Shown: positions 1 to 10,083 of the stretch, in pieces
Layout: every line of letters begins with the position of its first letter
Position numbering within the stretch: position 1 is the first letter of the stretch
Assembly (NCBI GenBank): GCA_947396885.1
Contig: OX377202.1
Span: 79,580,643-79,644,642, forward strand
Direction: 5' to 3'
DNA from: Heligmosomoides polygyrus polygyrus
Taxonomy: Eukaryota > Nematoda > Chromadorea > Rhabditida > Heligmosomidae
DNA: 64,000 nt
The notes under the pieces: model-generated
The model's input: the letters and a program-made list of their open reading frames with translations, nothing else
What the model was told of the DNA's origin: nothing
Database searches by the model: none
Program-made: the position numbers and the translations under genes

Positions 1-160
1 ATAAAATAGGCATTAAGGATCCTATAGCTTAATGATATTAGAGTGGAGAGGAAACCCATACCACATCAAGTGATTTCTGCCCTTATCAAATTTTCATTTC
101 ATTAGACAAAGTCAGGCATGACACGAGGCACAACAAGTAACAAGTGACTCCTTCAAAGTG

Positions 161-391
161 TCAACAGAACAGAAGCAATTCGTCCTCCTTCGAGAAGTCA
201 TCTGCTACGCCTTCGCCTTCTTCTATAATGGTTTCCTCTTCAACAGTGTCGTATGCATCTTCTTCATCATCCTCCTCGACCTCTGTGTCCTTATCGTCGC
301 TAGCGCTGAGATCGCTATCGACGAGCGTCGTTGTGGTGTCCTTATAAAAAATCGCTTTAGGCTTCGGATATTCAGGCTTCGCATAGTTTGA
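161..391 (-). CDS. Candidate acidic C-terminal exon, function unknown
   Basis: Read on the minus strand, 391 to 161 is open and ends in TGA. It encodes about 76 residues: a Lys/Pro-rich start (KPEYPKPK), a Ser/Asp stretch, then a strongly acidic run (TEVEEDDEEDAYDTVEEE) and a hydrophobic end. The plus-strand ORFs over the same bases are Ser/Leu-rich and look like shadows. An in-frame stop lies just upstream at 392-394 and I found no clean acceptor there, so the exon is either started by a weak internal AG or is a gene fragment. The composition resembles a disordered acidic tail. No family is recognised. Confidence 0.4.
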   Translation of the reverse strand, partial: SNYAKPEYPKPKAIFYKDTTTTLVDSDLSASDDKDTEVEEDDEEDAYDTVEEETIIEEGEGVADDFSKEDELLLFC

Positions 392-622
392 TCACAACTC
401 AAACATTTGGTCAAGGTCTAAAAACGTGGAAGCTGTGGTCTATTTATGCTATATTGCGCTACGCTCTTCACCTGATAATTTTTACAGAAACTTGTATAAA
501 ACCTGAGCAAAACTGCGAAGTGTTTCTTAGTCACCTACATGATTTCTACACACTGCTCAGGTGCGATCTCCAAGCCGCAACGAGAGGGGAGTAGCCATTG
601 TGGCTAAGAAAGAACTTCACCC

Positions 623-750
623 ACATCTAATTTTTAGCGAAAGCATCGACTGCTCGCATAAAGTCGTCTCGTGCAATCTATACATAGATCTATAGATTGC
701 ACGAGACGAATTGATGCGAGCAGTCGATGCTTTCGCTAAAAATTAGATGT
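623..750. repeat. 128-bp near-perfect palindrome (foldback/MITE-like)
   Basis: The outer ends, acatctaatttttagcga and its complement, pair across the whole unit. The arms are about 60 nt (623-684 and 690-750) around a short AT-rich centre. There are only about three mismatches, near 648-655. As RNA or single-stranded DNA it would form a long hairpin. It is most likely a foldback MITE. No clear target duplication was found. Confidence 0.85.
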
Positions 751-850
751 TTGTGAAGTTGTATCTCAATAATGCACTTGTCAGAGTCATAGCGGTTGTC
801 AGCCGTGTGAAGGCATATGCGACCTCACGGCTTGTCCTTATCCCCGTTTT

Positions 851-1339
851 TTGCTTGGTGACTTTAATTATCCAAACATTCAATGGAGTAATCATGGAAA
901 TGGGCTGCCGTCCGGACTTGATGCATTTCGTAGAATGACAGTATCACATAAGTACAAGCAGATGGTAAATTTCAACACCAGGGGTAGCTATGCACTGGAT
1001 CTTGTTCTTTGCAATAGTCCGGAAATGATTTCTAATGTCAGACTTGCTGCCCCTCTGGGGTCGAGTGATCATGGCTCCGTGCTCTTTCAACTTAATTGCC
1101 AAACTTCTAAATCTAAGCCTATCCTTGCAAGGGATTTCAAAGTGACCAATTATGCCGTCATTGGCAGGTATCTCGATGACGTTGACTGGCTTGGATCCTT
1201 TTGTTGTGCGCAGAACGTCAATGAAATGTATGAAACTTTCATTTTTATTCTTCAACATGCCATTACACTTTTTGTTCCGTTGTGTATGTTGCCACCAAAT
1301 CAGGCAAATCTACCTCCCTACCTAAATAGGATTTCGTGA
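851..1339 (+). pseudogene. Endonuclease (EEP) domain fragment of a LINE
   Basis: The 162-residue ORF opens with LGDFNYPNIQW, the GDFN motif of LINE apurinic-like endonucleases. It continues with LDLVL and later SDHGSVLF, matching the SDH catalytic motif of the exonuclease-endonuclease-phosphatase fold. The N-terminal half of the domain is absent in this frame; the bases upstream (747-850) appear frameshifted. The protein is cut by a stop at 1337-1339 and the reading continues only in other frames. It is a relic,not a host gene. Confidence 0.75.
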
Positions 1340-2969
1340 AAAACTAGTTGCATATAGACAAGCGTCAGGAAAGGAGAGGGAGCCGTGAGAAGGGGAGGTC
1401 TCAGAGGCAGATGGTTTTTCGGGCATTCGAGGTTCCGTGCATCTGTGAGGAGGTGTCCTTCCTGCCGTCATCTCCAGCTCAAATCTCTCTTCAGTCGTCT
1501 TTTTAGGACTCTGTTCCGTGATCGATGCCTTTCATTTCGTTCGTTACCGTTTTAGTTGCCCTAAATAAACCTGTTTTTCCTTTACGCGATACTGTTTCCT
1601 CGCTGGGAGACTATGCGGCCGGCTTCCCTACCTAACTTATCACTTGGGTTGCAGACGAAAACTGTCACTGATTATGGTAAGGCCTCTTTGTTATCAGATG
1701 TATTCCAGAGAGCTTTCAGGCTCAACTGTCAATCAAGTAAGTTTCTATGTAATAGGGGAAGTCCAGCTTTTAATGTCATGCAGGATTCGGTAGTTTTCAA
1801 TAGACCAGATGTAGAAGCAGCAACGTCGGTCCAAATACAGTGTATCATCTACGCCGTCGCATCTCAACAATATAGAAGCAGTATTATGCAATTCAGGCTT
1901 CGGTGTCACTTTTCACCCCACTGTACCTTGTCTCGAAGAGTGTCGAAGGCGTAACTAACATGTGACGGATACGGAGACACTGGCAGTGGCCTTCTCGGTT
2001 TTGTGTATTGAACGGAGCACTTTGCAAATAAGAACTGTCTTCTTCTGGCACCTCTCTTCAAGCGAATAAGTATGACAGAACGTGTTCTGAGGCGGGAGCA
2101 CCAGATACAGAGAACCTCATAACAATCGAGCATGTGGAAGGAAGGGCAACACGGCAACGGATGTGCAATCCAGTTGTGCAAAAAAACGAGCGCATTGTGT
2201 GCAAGTGCATGTACACAAAGACACGGACTGGTTTAGGGAGCTAAGGGTCGTCACTGATTATCATAAAGTGAGTACAGCGTTAGTGTCATGACTAGAATGT
2301 AGGGTGCAGTTGCCTGGAGCATGGAAGCCCGCTCGAGCAACTTGGTAATCAACAGAACGACAGCTGATGCAGATGGTCTCCACCAGAGGAATTGCCACCT
2401 CCTCGATTGTCTTGCAAAGTCAAGGAACCGAATACCTCGCCCATTCGGCTCCTTTACCTTACAACTTTTGTATTTTTCTGCTTATTCGATGCCTGGAAGG
2501 TATTACCTTGTGCAGCTGTGCGATTACATAGCAAATTTTCGCGGTTATCAACCACTGATGTCCAAGGACTGTAGCAATGAAACACAATTCCTACTATTAC
2601 TACTACTTTCTCCACTATTTGAAGGGTGGAGATCAATGCAGTGGTATTCACCTTCGCCGTTCATACGCGCACTGGATAGAGTAGACTCTTAACATTCTCA
2701 ACCACATTCCTGGCAGTTGTATATGGCTCGAGGCATTTTCTTCCTTGCGAAGATTCATGGCTTCATGTCGTTCGCTTTTATTGTGGCCGATGTAACGGAA
2801 TAATAGATAGGAATAGTACGAAATTAATGTATGGTAAGACTCACCATTTCGATTTTCAACACCAAATCGCGTCTCAAAGCGCTTAAGCTTCTAGTGGTCA
2901 GTGCTTTCCTTGAGCAACTGGACGGTCGAGCCCTGTGCGATGAAAGCTCGCCATATTAACTTTCATAGC

Positions 2970-3240
2970 ACAGAATAGAGTTGATAGCTACCTACGTGTT
3001 GCCTCATTTAGAATATTGCTCGCCGTTATGACCCCCGGCCCAAGAAAGTATGTGCTCAAAATCGAGAAAGTGCAGAAGCTATTTACAAGGCTTTTATGGT
3101 ACCGTTGCACGAATCCTGCGGATCGCCTCTCCCTAGCTATGAAAATCGCCAGAAGTTTTTTAAGCTTCTGCCACTTCAAGCCCAAAGGATAATATCTGAC
3201 TCATTCTTTTTGCTTTCGAATTATCAGGAACAAAGTGAAC
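2970..3240 (+). pseudogene. LINE post-RT C-terminal fragment, frameshifted
   Basis: One frame reads TYVLPHLEYCSPL then a stop. A shifted frame continues KIEKVQKLFTRLLWYRC, and a third reads SYENRQKFFKLLPLQAQRI. Together these match the conserved region after the RT of CR1-type elements, but in three frames, so it is non-functional. It lies about 1 kb downstream of the linker fragment at 1613-1830, so part of the RT has been deleted or has decayed. Confidence 0.65.
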
Positions 3241-3331
3241 GATCAAGTACACTGGGTTTTTCGACCCGTTAGTTCAAGGCAAAATAGATTCAGCATACCG
3301 TAGTATCCAGCGCGCTAGTAGAGATACTTAC

Positions 3332-3859
3332 TTACTTGCGTAGACGGCTCGCCATCATTGGTCGTGCGGGCCCCAACGCAATCGTCCATTTGTTTCTTTC
3401 TCTCGCAGTCGTCATCTGTGATGTTCGTATAGCTCGACTGGAACGACGACCACGACCCTCAGCCGATTCTGAATTAGAATTTGGCAGCGAATGCTGCCTT
3501 GTGATGATTTCGACCAACACATCTGACCATCTCGCTGGAAGTTTTCATCGAAGACGCTTGCACCCTCTTGGAATCCACTCCGCTGTTCTTCTTATCCAAC
3601 GGTCGTTCCTACTTCGCATGATATGACCGGCCAATCGGTGTTTCAGGTTCCATGTGCATTCCGTCGGGTCTCTTAGTCGTGACATCGTGCGTAAATCGGA
3701 ACTGTGAAGGCCAACTCGGTGTTGTCGGCAGAACTTGAGAAAATATCTTTCGAGCGCTCTCTGAGTAGTACGCAAAGAATTTGACGTGTACAGTGTTAGC
3801 ACACGCTTCGGCGGGGCTGTGAGGACGGTTGATTCGAGCAGGTGGGTGCAGCTGTTCAA
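3332..3859 (-). mobile_element. RTE-type LINE, 3' coding end only (relic)
   Basis: On the minus strand 3859-3545 encodes a 104-residue stretch with the RTE C-terminal signature: RTTQRALERYFLKF, SSDLRTMSRLRD, LAGHIMRSRNDRWIRR and EWIPRGCKR. The next frame (3520-3332) carries the tail RERNKWTIALGP, which corresponds to the ARDR-W-RPL end of such elements. Endonuclease and RT are absent, as expected of a 5'-truncated insertion. It is arranged head-to-head with the plus-strand RTE relic starting near 4010. Confidence 0.75.
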
Positions 3860-3905
3860 TATTGTGTTTTGTCGGTGCCCTAGACGGTTCCGTCCCTCCT
3901 AGAGA
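3845..3905 (+). repeat. Dispersed repeat, copy 1 (see 5656-5712)
   Basis: The stretch agctgttcaatattg followed by gacggttccgtc recurs, diverged, at 5656-5712. The copies bracket the plus-strand RTE relic in the same orientation. Identity of the repeat is unknown. Confidence 0.55.
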
Positions 3906-4009
3906 ATTATTTCTTTGTCTGCCGGTCGGTGGTTCTTCAGTGCGAAGCGGCCGACCCTACTCGACTATTCCACCGCCTGGAAACGCAGTAGCAATGTTAT
4001 CCCAGGGTG

Positions 4010-5640
4010 ACAATTTTGATCACAAAATTGAGAAGAGCTACCCCTTAAAGGGGAGAAAACAAGTCGTGTACGACGAGACCACTCTGGACGAATCGCTGTC
4101 CCACTATGACGGGCGGATCGAGCAGGACCCGACCGAAGACTACGAGCTACTGCTGAAACGCCTCCATGTCTGTGCTCAATTAGTTTCAATTTCACGAAGA
4201 ACTAGCTGCGACCGTATATCGACAACAACAAAGAAGCTACTCGAGGAATGAAGAGAATTGAGGCTCAATCCGAATGCAACTCACCTGGAACGACGAACGA
4301 ACACCAGTTGCAGAAAGGCATTGCAGAAGGATTTGGAAGAACACAGGAAGAAAAGGATACTGGAAGCCGCTCAGCAAAAATCAAGTCTGAAGAAGTGTCG
4401 TCGGGACCTCACCGATCAAAGTATTCTATTCACGGCTATGCGAAATGAAGACGGCATCGTCACCATATCAGGCTTCGAAATGGAATCAATAACAGGGCGG
4501 TTCTATACCAACTTGTTCCGCTCCAAAATTCCCGTATCGGACCCAGTTATCCCCACTGATGGAACAGCTCTAAGGATCCTTCCCTCGGAAGTACGAGCTG
4601 CGATACAAAGTGTGAAGATAGGCATGGCTCCCGGAAAAGAAAAATCACGTCCGACTTTCTGCGAGCAGAACAACATCACCTGCACTCAATTCTCGCAGCA
4701 GACATGGTTTTATTTTTATTTTTATTTATTTGCGTGATGTCCTATCTTCAGAGGGAAAGGATTTCAGACCAGTGGAGGAACTCGTGCACCGTCATTCTTC
4801 ACAAGAAGGACGACAGAGAAGATCTGAAGAACTATCGACCAATACGCTTGTTGAGCATGCTACAAGCTATGCACAAAGATCGTTCTTGAGCGCATATCGC
4901 GAACATTGGAAGAAGCGCAACCGGTAGACCAAGCTGGATTTCGTCGAGGATTCAGCTGCGTGGACCACATCTAATCCGTCGCGAGGATCATCGAAGAATG
5001 CAGGGAATACCACCTTCCTCTTGCCCTAACCTTTGTTACTACGAGAAGCCCTTTGACAGCGTGGAAACGAATGCAATTCTGTCAGCGCTGGTAGACCAAA
5101 GAGTGGACCCACCCTAGGTAAGAACACTGGCTGACTGCTACCGCCACTGCTCAACAACAATACAACTGTTTCAACGCCCTATCAACTCCATCGAAAAGAG
5201 CGTTGGACAAGGCGACACCATCTCGCCAATGTTGTTCACCGCCGCCTTGCAGAAGGGTGATGATGTCGATCGACAGAGACGATAAGGACATTCGTGTGGA
5301 TGGAAAATTCCTTTCGAATCTTCGCTTTGCCGACGACATCGACATCTTCTCGACGACTACCACTGAAGCGAAGGCGATGCTGAATCAACTCAACGAAGCA
5401 GGGGAAATCGAACTGCGAATAAACCGGAAGAAGACAGTTCATGAAGAAAGCCCGGTGCGTAGGAAACCAGACCAACATTGATGGCTCTCCTTTGACGGAA
5501 ACAACACCATACGTCTACCTGGGTCGTTCCATCAACATGGACAATGATATGAAGGAGGAACTGTTAAGGAGGAAGGCTGCGTGCTCGGCCTATGGATCTC
5601 TCAGAGAGGCCACCGACTAACCCTCGGATCCCGATCTACG
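4010..5640 (+). mobile_element. RTE-type LINE relic (linker, RT and start of C-terminus)
   Basis: Plus-strand frames give successive RTE segments. A pre-RT linker lies near 4130-4430 (DYELLLKRLHVCAQ, then SISRRTSCDRISTTTKK). Fingers/palm pieces follow near 4560-4640 (LPSEVRAAIQSVKIGMAPG) and 4760-4900 (CTVILHKKDDREDLKNYRPI). At about 5290-5360 the RT active site reads LRFADDIDIFST, retaining the YxDD-type motif as FADD. Several frameshifts, an AT-rich insertion near 4705-4735 and a stop at 4254 show it is dead. It stops around 5640, before the C-terminal part that the minus-strand copy at 3332-3859 represents. Confidence 0.8.
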
Positions 5641-5655
5641 CGCCCACTCTTAGAG

Positions 5656-5712
5656 AAGTAGAGATAAGCTGTTCAGTATTGTTTTACGGTGCTTTAGATG
5701 GTTCCGTCTTTT
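5656..5712 (+). repeat. Dispersed repeat, copy 2 (see 3845-3905)
   Basis: agctgttcagtattg and the following gatggttccgtc match the copy at 3845-3905 with a few differences, in the same orientation, on the other side of the RTE relic. Confidence 0.55.
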
Positions 5713-5715
5713 ACC

Positions 5716-6987
5716 CATTGACGTCTTCCAAACTAAGTCGGGCTCAGGGTTCAGACACACGTTGGTGTCTTGCCCTTCGTGGTGATTTCAACTTCAATGA
5801 GAATTGATTTTAACATATTGTTTTCTAGTGGACCGGTGAATCTTCCCCTCATGGATTGTCATCCATTGATTGAATGCTGCCATTCTTCGGCCCGCCTACT
5901 AGTACGTAGCGTCACACTCGTTGTTCATAACCGTTGCATTAAGCCTTGGTTGTTCGTTATTCTTCTGCTTCCTTTGGTTGCCCTCATCTTTGTCCTCTAC
6001 CTCCCCGCTAGCCTGCGTATTTCGAACTTTGTTCATTTTCCTTTTCTTGCCAGCATTAAAGGGGCTTTGGAACAGCATCTCTTTCTGTACCAAAAAACAA
6101 TAAATGTATGGGATTTTTCCGTTATTGCAATTCTTCAAAGAAAAAGCCTTTTTTATGTTCACTGGTTTCACTTTTTCTCTATATTTATTATGCCACCTTC
6201 CTCAATCAGTTCTGCAATCGCCATCTCGTTCCTTGTCATATAAAGGTCTTACTTCAATCCAGTACCCATATCTCACTGCGCACGGAGAGAAAAGTCTACT
6301 CCTGAGCCGTCTCCGTGGTGCGCACCAGTATAACGAGGCTCCTGAAACACGGAGCCCGCCCGGGGACGCGTGCTCAAGAAGTTCTCAATTTCTCTTATCC
6401 ATGGATCGACATTGTATGATTTTGGCATTCCGCTGGCTGGGCGAACGAATATGTTATGCTTTGGGCACTTTTTCTATACAGTGGCAAGTCCTACGTTTGG
6501 CAATTCAAAGACAAGGTTGGCATAAAGTGAGACCTTGTTTCAAACTCCCTTCTTGATTTGCTGTCCATCTTTGCTTTGTCGTAGTCTATTGTTTGCGTTC
6601 CATCTGGTTTGGTTGGTATGTATGGCTGCTCATATTGGACTAGTATTTTACCCAGTTATAGTGTTTTTCCTTTTTGCTTTTTATACATTCATGCGATTTT
6701 TTGTTCTACTTAATTGCTGTTCCGTGTGAGCACGTCTTCGGGACGTAACAGATATAAGTCCTCAGTCACAATTTGTTAATTCGCGAAGACTGCCTTGACA
6801 GTAATCCTCGAAGCTAGCACTTCAGGAAAATAAAAACCTAGACTGCGTCCTCCAGTGTGTTGTCATCTTTATGGTCTAACACCGAGTCAACACTAGTCTA
6901 ACAAGAGATTACAAGGGATGGCGACGACGAAACCTGATTTATTCGTGGCCGACACTGGAGCTACATCGGTGACAAATTATCCTAGTA
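5716..6987. other. No recognisable gene
   Basis: AT/TC-rich sequence with several overlapping hydrophobic ORFs on the plus strand (5770-6243, 6104-6556). Their Phe/Leu/Ser-rich composition is what random pyrimidine-rich DNA gives. No domain, splice-linked exon or repeat boundary was recognised. Confidence 0.5.
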
Positions 6988-7298
6988 CTACTTCATCTGG
7001 TGTCCCGTGCGGGCCAACGCGTCGTTGAGCACATTGACGCGTTCGGAGGCCTGCAGTGCGCGGAGGTTGTTGGCCTGAACACTTCTTATGAGTCCCTGAT
7101 GCCTCCATAACTAAGAGTTGACCGCATCGTCCAAAATACCTTTCTCTTCTGATTCCATTTGAAGAGGAAATAGATTCCTACGTAGCTGGCGAGCGCCGCA
7201 CGGCAGATGTTCGCCCGTCCGAAGTGCTCGTGTGGGTTTAGGTATAACCGCTTGGTGGCGACGATCTGCTGCCAGAATCCGCGCACAGCGTCAGCCAT
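6988..7298 (-). CDS. Small single-pass membrane protein, two exons (81 aa), probably mitochondrial
   Basis: Exon 1 (7298-7140) starts MADAVRGFWQQIVATKRLYL and ends at an AAG|GTATTT donor after 53 codons. A 65-bp intron (7139-7075) ends in GTTCAG. Exon 2 (7074-6988) adds 28 residues, beginning ANNLRALQASERVNVLND, and stops in TAG. Both exons are in phase 0. Residues about 33-48 (RAALASYVGIYFLFK) form one membrane segment, followed by basic WNQKRK. The short N-terminus, one helix and basic/amphipathic tail resemble accessory subunits of respiratory complexes or ATP synthase. A DAPIT/subunit-k-like identity is only a guess. A cag upstream of the ATG could be a trans-splice acceptor. It lies 0.6 kb downstream of the candidate patr-1 3' end, on the same strand. 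Confidence 0.8.
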
Positions 7299-7879
7299 AT
7301 CTGTCAGGTTAGGCTGTAGCTGGATAACGGTGAAGCACAAGTGGGGAGAGCCAAACAGAGATATCGCTGGGATGAGACCACAACTAGTTCACACAGCACC
7401 GCACAAATTCATTTTTTATAACACCTCGACGAAATAAATTAAGACGACTTCAAGTCACATAAACGCCAATGAATAGTTAACGAGAAGAGCATGCTAGCAA
7501 TGCAATGATGCTGTCGAAATACACGGTAAGGACGAAACGCTAGAAACCGGCTTCTACGAGATATAAGTGGTGAACACCGCCTTTCAAAGGCCATAATCCT
7601 CCTCACAATAATCAAAGGTCAAGCAACACTAATTGAATCGATAATTACTCCGCATAAATAGATCTACGATACTACCACCGTATTAGTGAGACACGCTACA
7701 GAGAAACTTGGGCGTAATTAGAACATGGAACATCTGAACATTGAGCACCCCACTATTTGAGAACAATGCAGTCGGCTCGACAGGAAAGACAAATACTACC
7801 CTGGCGGGCGAACTTCAGAACGTACATATCACGCAAGCGAACCACAATTTCTTCCGTAAAATCAACATATGTGAAAAGC
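7299..7879. other. Spacer between the small membrane-protein gene and patr-1
   Basis: About 580 bp with no convincing exon on either strand. The short spacing and shared strand would allow co-transcription of patr-1 and the small gene, but no polycistron-specific signal could be identified by eye. Confidence 0.4.
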
Positions 7880-8030
7880 TTATCTACACGAAAGTAATGC
7901 TTTAGCGAGTACTTTGGCAAGTGAACTGTAATGGGTGTTGTCACAAAGAAGGAGCAGCCATTCGGCAAACATCTGCACATCGGAGTCCTGCACACCAGGC
8001 AGCAGTTCGCGCCATTTCGACAGAGAAGAC
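7880..8030 (-). CDS. Candidate last exon of patr-1
   Basis: After an ATTCAG acceptor (8033-8031) the minus strand encodes SSLSKWRELLPGVQDSDVQM, a leucine-rich helix, then THYSSLAKVLAKALLSCR and TAA at 7882-7880. Amphipathic helices like these fit the C-terminal helical repeat of Pat1 proteins, and the position downstream of the firm patr-1 exons fits too. It needs two bases from the previous exon, whereas the candidate upstream exon (9594-9680) ends in phase 0. At least one exon is therefore missing from the model, or one of the two is wrong. Confidence 0.45.
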
Positions 8031-9593
8031 CTGAATGAGAGATGTTTCTGACGACGAGCTCTCAGAAACCGCCACCAGCAAACCATTAGCGACCATCGAC
8101 CTGGTGGCGGTTTCGGTTTTTGCCTAGGATGACCGGGCCAAGGTCCTAAGTAGAATACCAACGCTTGCTGCAGAGCTCGAGGTCTTTTTGCCTGTTTGGT
8201 CCCGGATACCCAAATGGGAAGAGTGCCGAGCACACACGAATCGATTTTAGCCGTCATTTGTGCCCAGTCCAAACCAAGCTATCCACACCTCGGTCGGTGT
8301 GTCGTTGTCAGCCTAATCTGAGACTAAAACCCTGATTTATCCATAGGTTGTTTCTGCAAACCATTTTCGAATCCAAAGTGAATTAAATAGGCTCTACAGC
8401 ACCACATACACCAAGGGAAGGAAATAGATTGGCGTAGAGCTTTAGCCTTTGCTCCTTGTCTTGTTTGCTGTAACAATGAGGATATCCTCTGTTCTATTAT
8501 GTAAGGAATAGAGCGCACAAAAGACACCCTCCTTGTTAAATCGAACGAGGTAAAAAGTGAAGGTTAGCGTTCAGCGGCAAAGTCCCTCGCAAGATACGCT
8601 ACACATTACTGGTGCATGACATCGCCGGGCCTAGTCGAAAGCATATTTTTGGCCGCGACAATGACATGCGTGATCAGCCTGTGTGGTCGAAATTTTATAT
8701 CCAACTTATGTAGACTTACACCAATTCACCGGCCACGCTATCGAGTTGAAACCTTGCTGACCAGGAGAGAGTGAAGTTAGAATAAACTCGTGATGAATGT
8801 TAAATGAATACCGTCTTCGGTTTACACTAGAGGACATATAAAAAGACTCTATACACCAGAGTTGGGTCTTTTGCTGAAGCTAGCACTGGCATTCAACATA
8901 GAACCTCAGACAATGTCTGTCGATGAAGAAATCTAGTGATGAAATCCGCTAAAAACGACCACTTATTCGCGAAATATAGCCGTTAATCAAAAGCGCGCAC
9001 CGCAATGCCGGTACAGATTTGGAAGTGCGAAGAGTTTCACAGTTCCTTCTGTTGCGTTTGTAACCGTTGATAGTGGGTGAACTTCTGAATTCATATCCCC
9101 ATCAAACACTTGTTTGATCAGAGTGCACATCAAGTACATGTGAGCTGAAGTGCAATGTGTCACCGCTGCTCTTAGTCGTTTTTGGACAAGAAATTCAAAC
9201 CATAGCCGCCCATGCGCAATTTCCGAGAACAATCTAGCTTCGCTATCACTGCTGAACTTCGAGCGCCTTATCAATTGTTGCAGAATCTTTTGCATGTGCA
9301 ATTATTATACCAATTAAAGAAATGTTACATCGCGCAAAGTTGGCTTAGAGTTGAAAAAAGGTGTGTTCAGATATAAAGAGGGGTCTGCGCACAGGATGGC
9401 CATCCGGCGCTGCACTTTCGATAGAAATATGAGGGAAACAAATCGGATTCAGGGATTCCAATCAAAACCGTGTAAGTAGCGAACGTTAATATTTCACTCC
9501 TTTCGAAAAAAAAAGTATGGTTGCGACTAAAACACTTTTAAAACCAGTCGTGTTTGAGAGTAATGTGCAGCATGGGTTGAAAGAAGAATTAAC
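8031..9593. other. Non-coding or intronic stretch with one unexplained ORF
   Basis: Apart from the ORF at 8987-9301 I see no supported feature. The minus-strand ORF at 8040-8272 is Pro/Arg/Trp-rich and looks like read-through of intron sequence. Confidence 0.4.
8987..9301 (-). other. Unassigned 104-residue open frame
   Basis: Minus-strand ORF with protein-like composition (KILQQLIRRSKFSSDSEARL near the N-terminus, then HGRLWFEFLVQKRLRAAVTH), ending in TGA. It lies where patr-1 3' exons are expected but does not resemble Pat1, and I found no matching splice phases. It may be an intronic gene fragment, an old transposon piece or chance. Confidence 0.3.
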
Positions 9594-9680
9594 TTTCCGA
9601 AGCCTCAGAAGTTTCGCCCTACTGAGAAGCCACAAAACCGAAAACTTTGCATCCGCATTGTGGACGGTTTCCGGCACCGG
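9594..9680 (-). CDS. Candidate penultimate-region exon of patr-1
   Basis: The acceptor ATTCAATAG precedes 29 codons (start PVPETVHNADAKFSVLWLLS) and a possible AAA|GTTAAT donor. It is phase 0 on both sides, compatible with the firm exon at 10084-10209. The KFSVLWLLSRA segment resembles the KFG-LL-LLSR helix that follows this point in Pat1 proteins. The acceptor is not a consensus one, so the call is tentative. Confidence 0.45.
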
Positions 9681-10083
9681 CTATTGAATGAACTCCACGA
9701 AGTGGAATGTGGGGTGAATGCTACAACGAAACGACACAGCTTAATGACAAAAAAGCTCTTAATGGAAATCAACACATCCAGGTCAGGCTATGAAGAGATT
9801 CCAAAAAAACTCAGTGGACTGCCCCTACAGCTTCGAGAAAATGAAGATAGACGAAATCAGTAGAACCGAAGAGCAAACTCCAAGAAGTACGTACCAGTCG
9901 CTGACGAGGTCTGTCGTATCGGACGGTCCGCACAACCACTTGACAACACTCTGCGCGATTGCCTTTCGTTTAGCACATGTGTACAAAAGGGTGATGAAGG
10001 CGTGTCGGCAAAACTAAAACTCCTTCATCACAAAACGAAAGCGCTTGCACTGAAGACGACACAATCAAGGAGGCGAAACTTAC

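Larger units (their letters stand above)
751..3290 (+). mobile_element. Degenerate CR1-like non-LTR retrotransposon
   Basis: Pieces occur in the expected order on the plus strand: an endonuclease C-terminal part (851-1339), a linker preceding the reverse transcriptase (1613-1830), and the extreme C-terminus after the RT (about 2970-3240). The central RT catalytic block is missing or unrecognisable, and the pieces are joined by stops and frame changes. It is a dead copy. CR1-like rather than RTE-like is inferred from the C-terminal signature (LPHLEYCSPL, then KIEKVQKLFTR). Confidence 0.7.

Noticed and set aside
5770..6556. Hydrophobic plus-strand ORFs resembling multi-pass membrane proteins
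   Set aside because: Pyrimidine-rich DNA gives Phe/Leu/Ser runs; overlapping frames look alike and no splice or family evidence exists.
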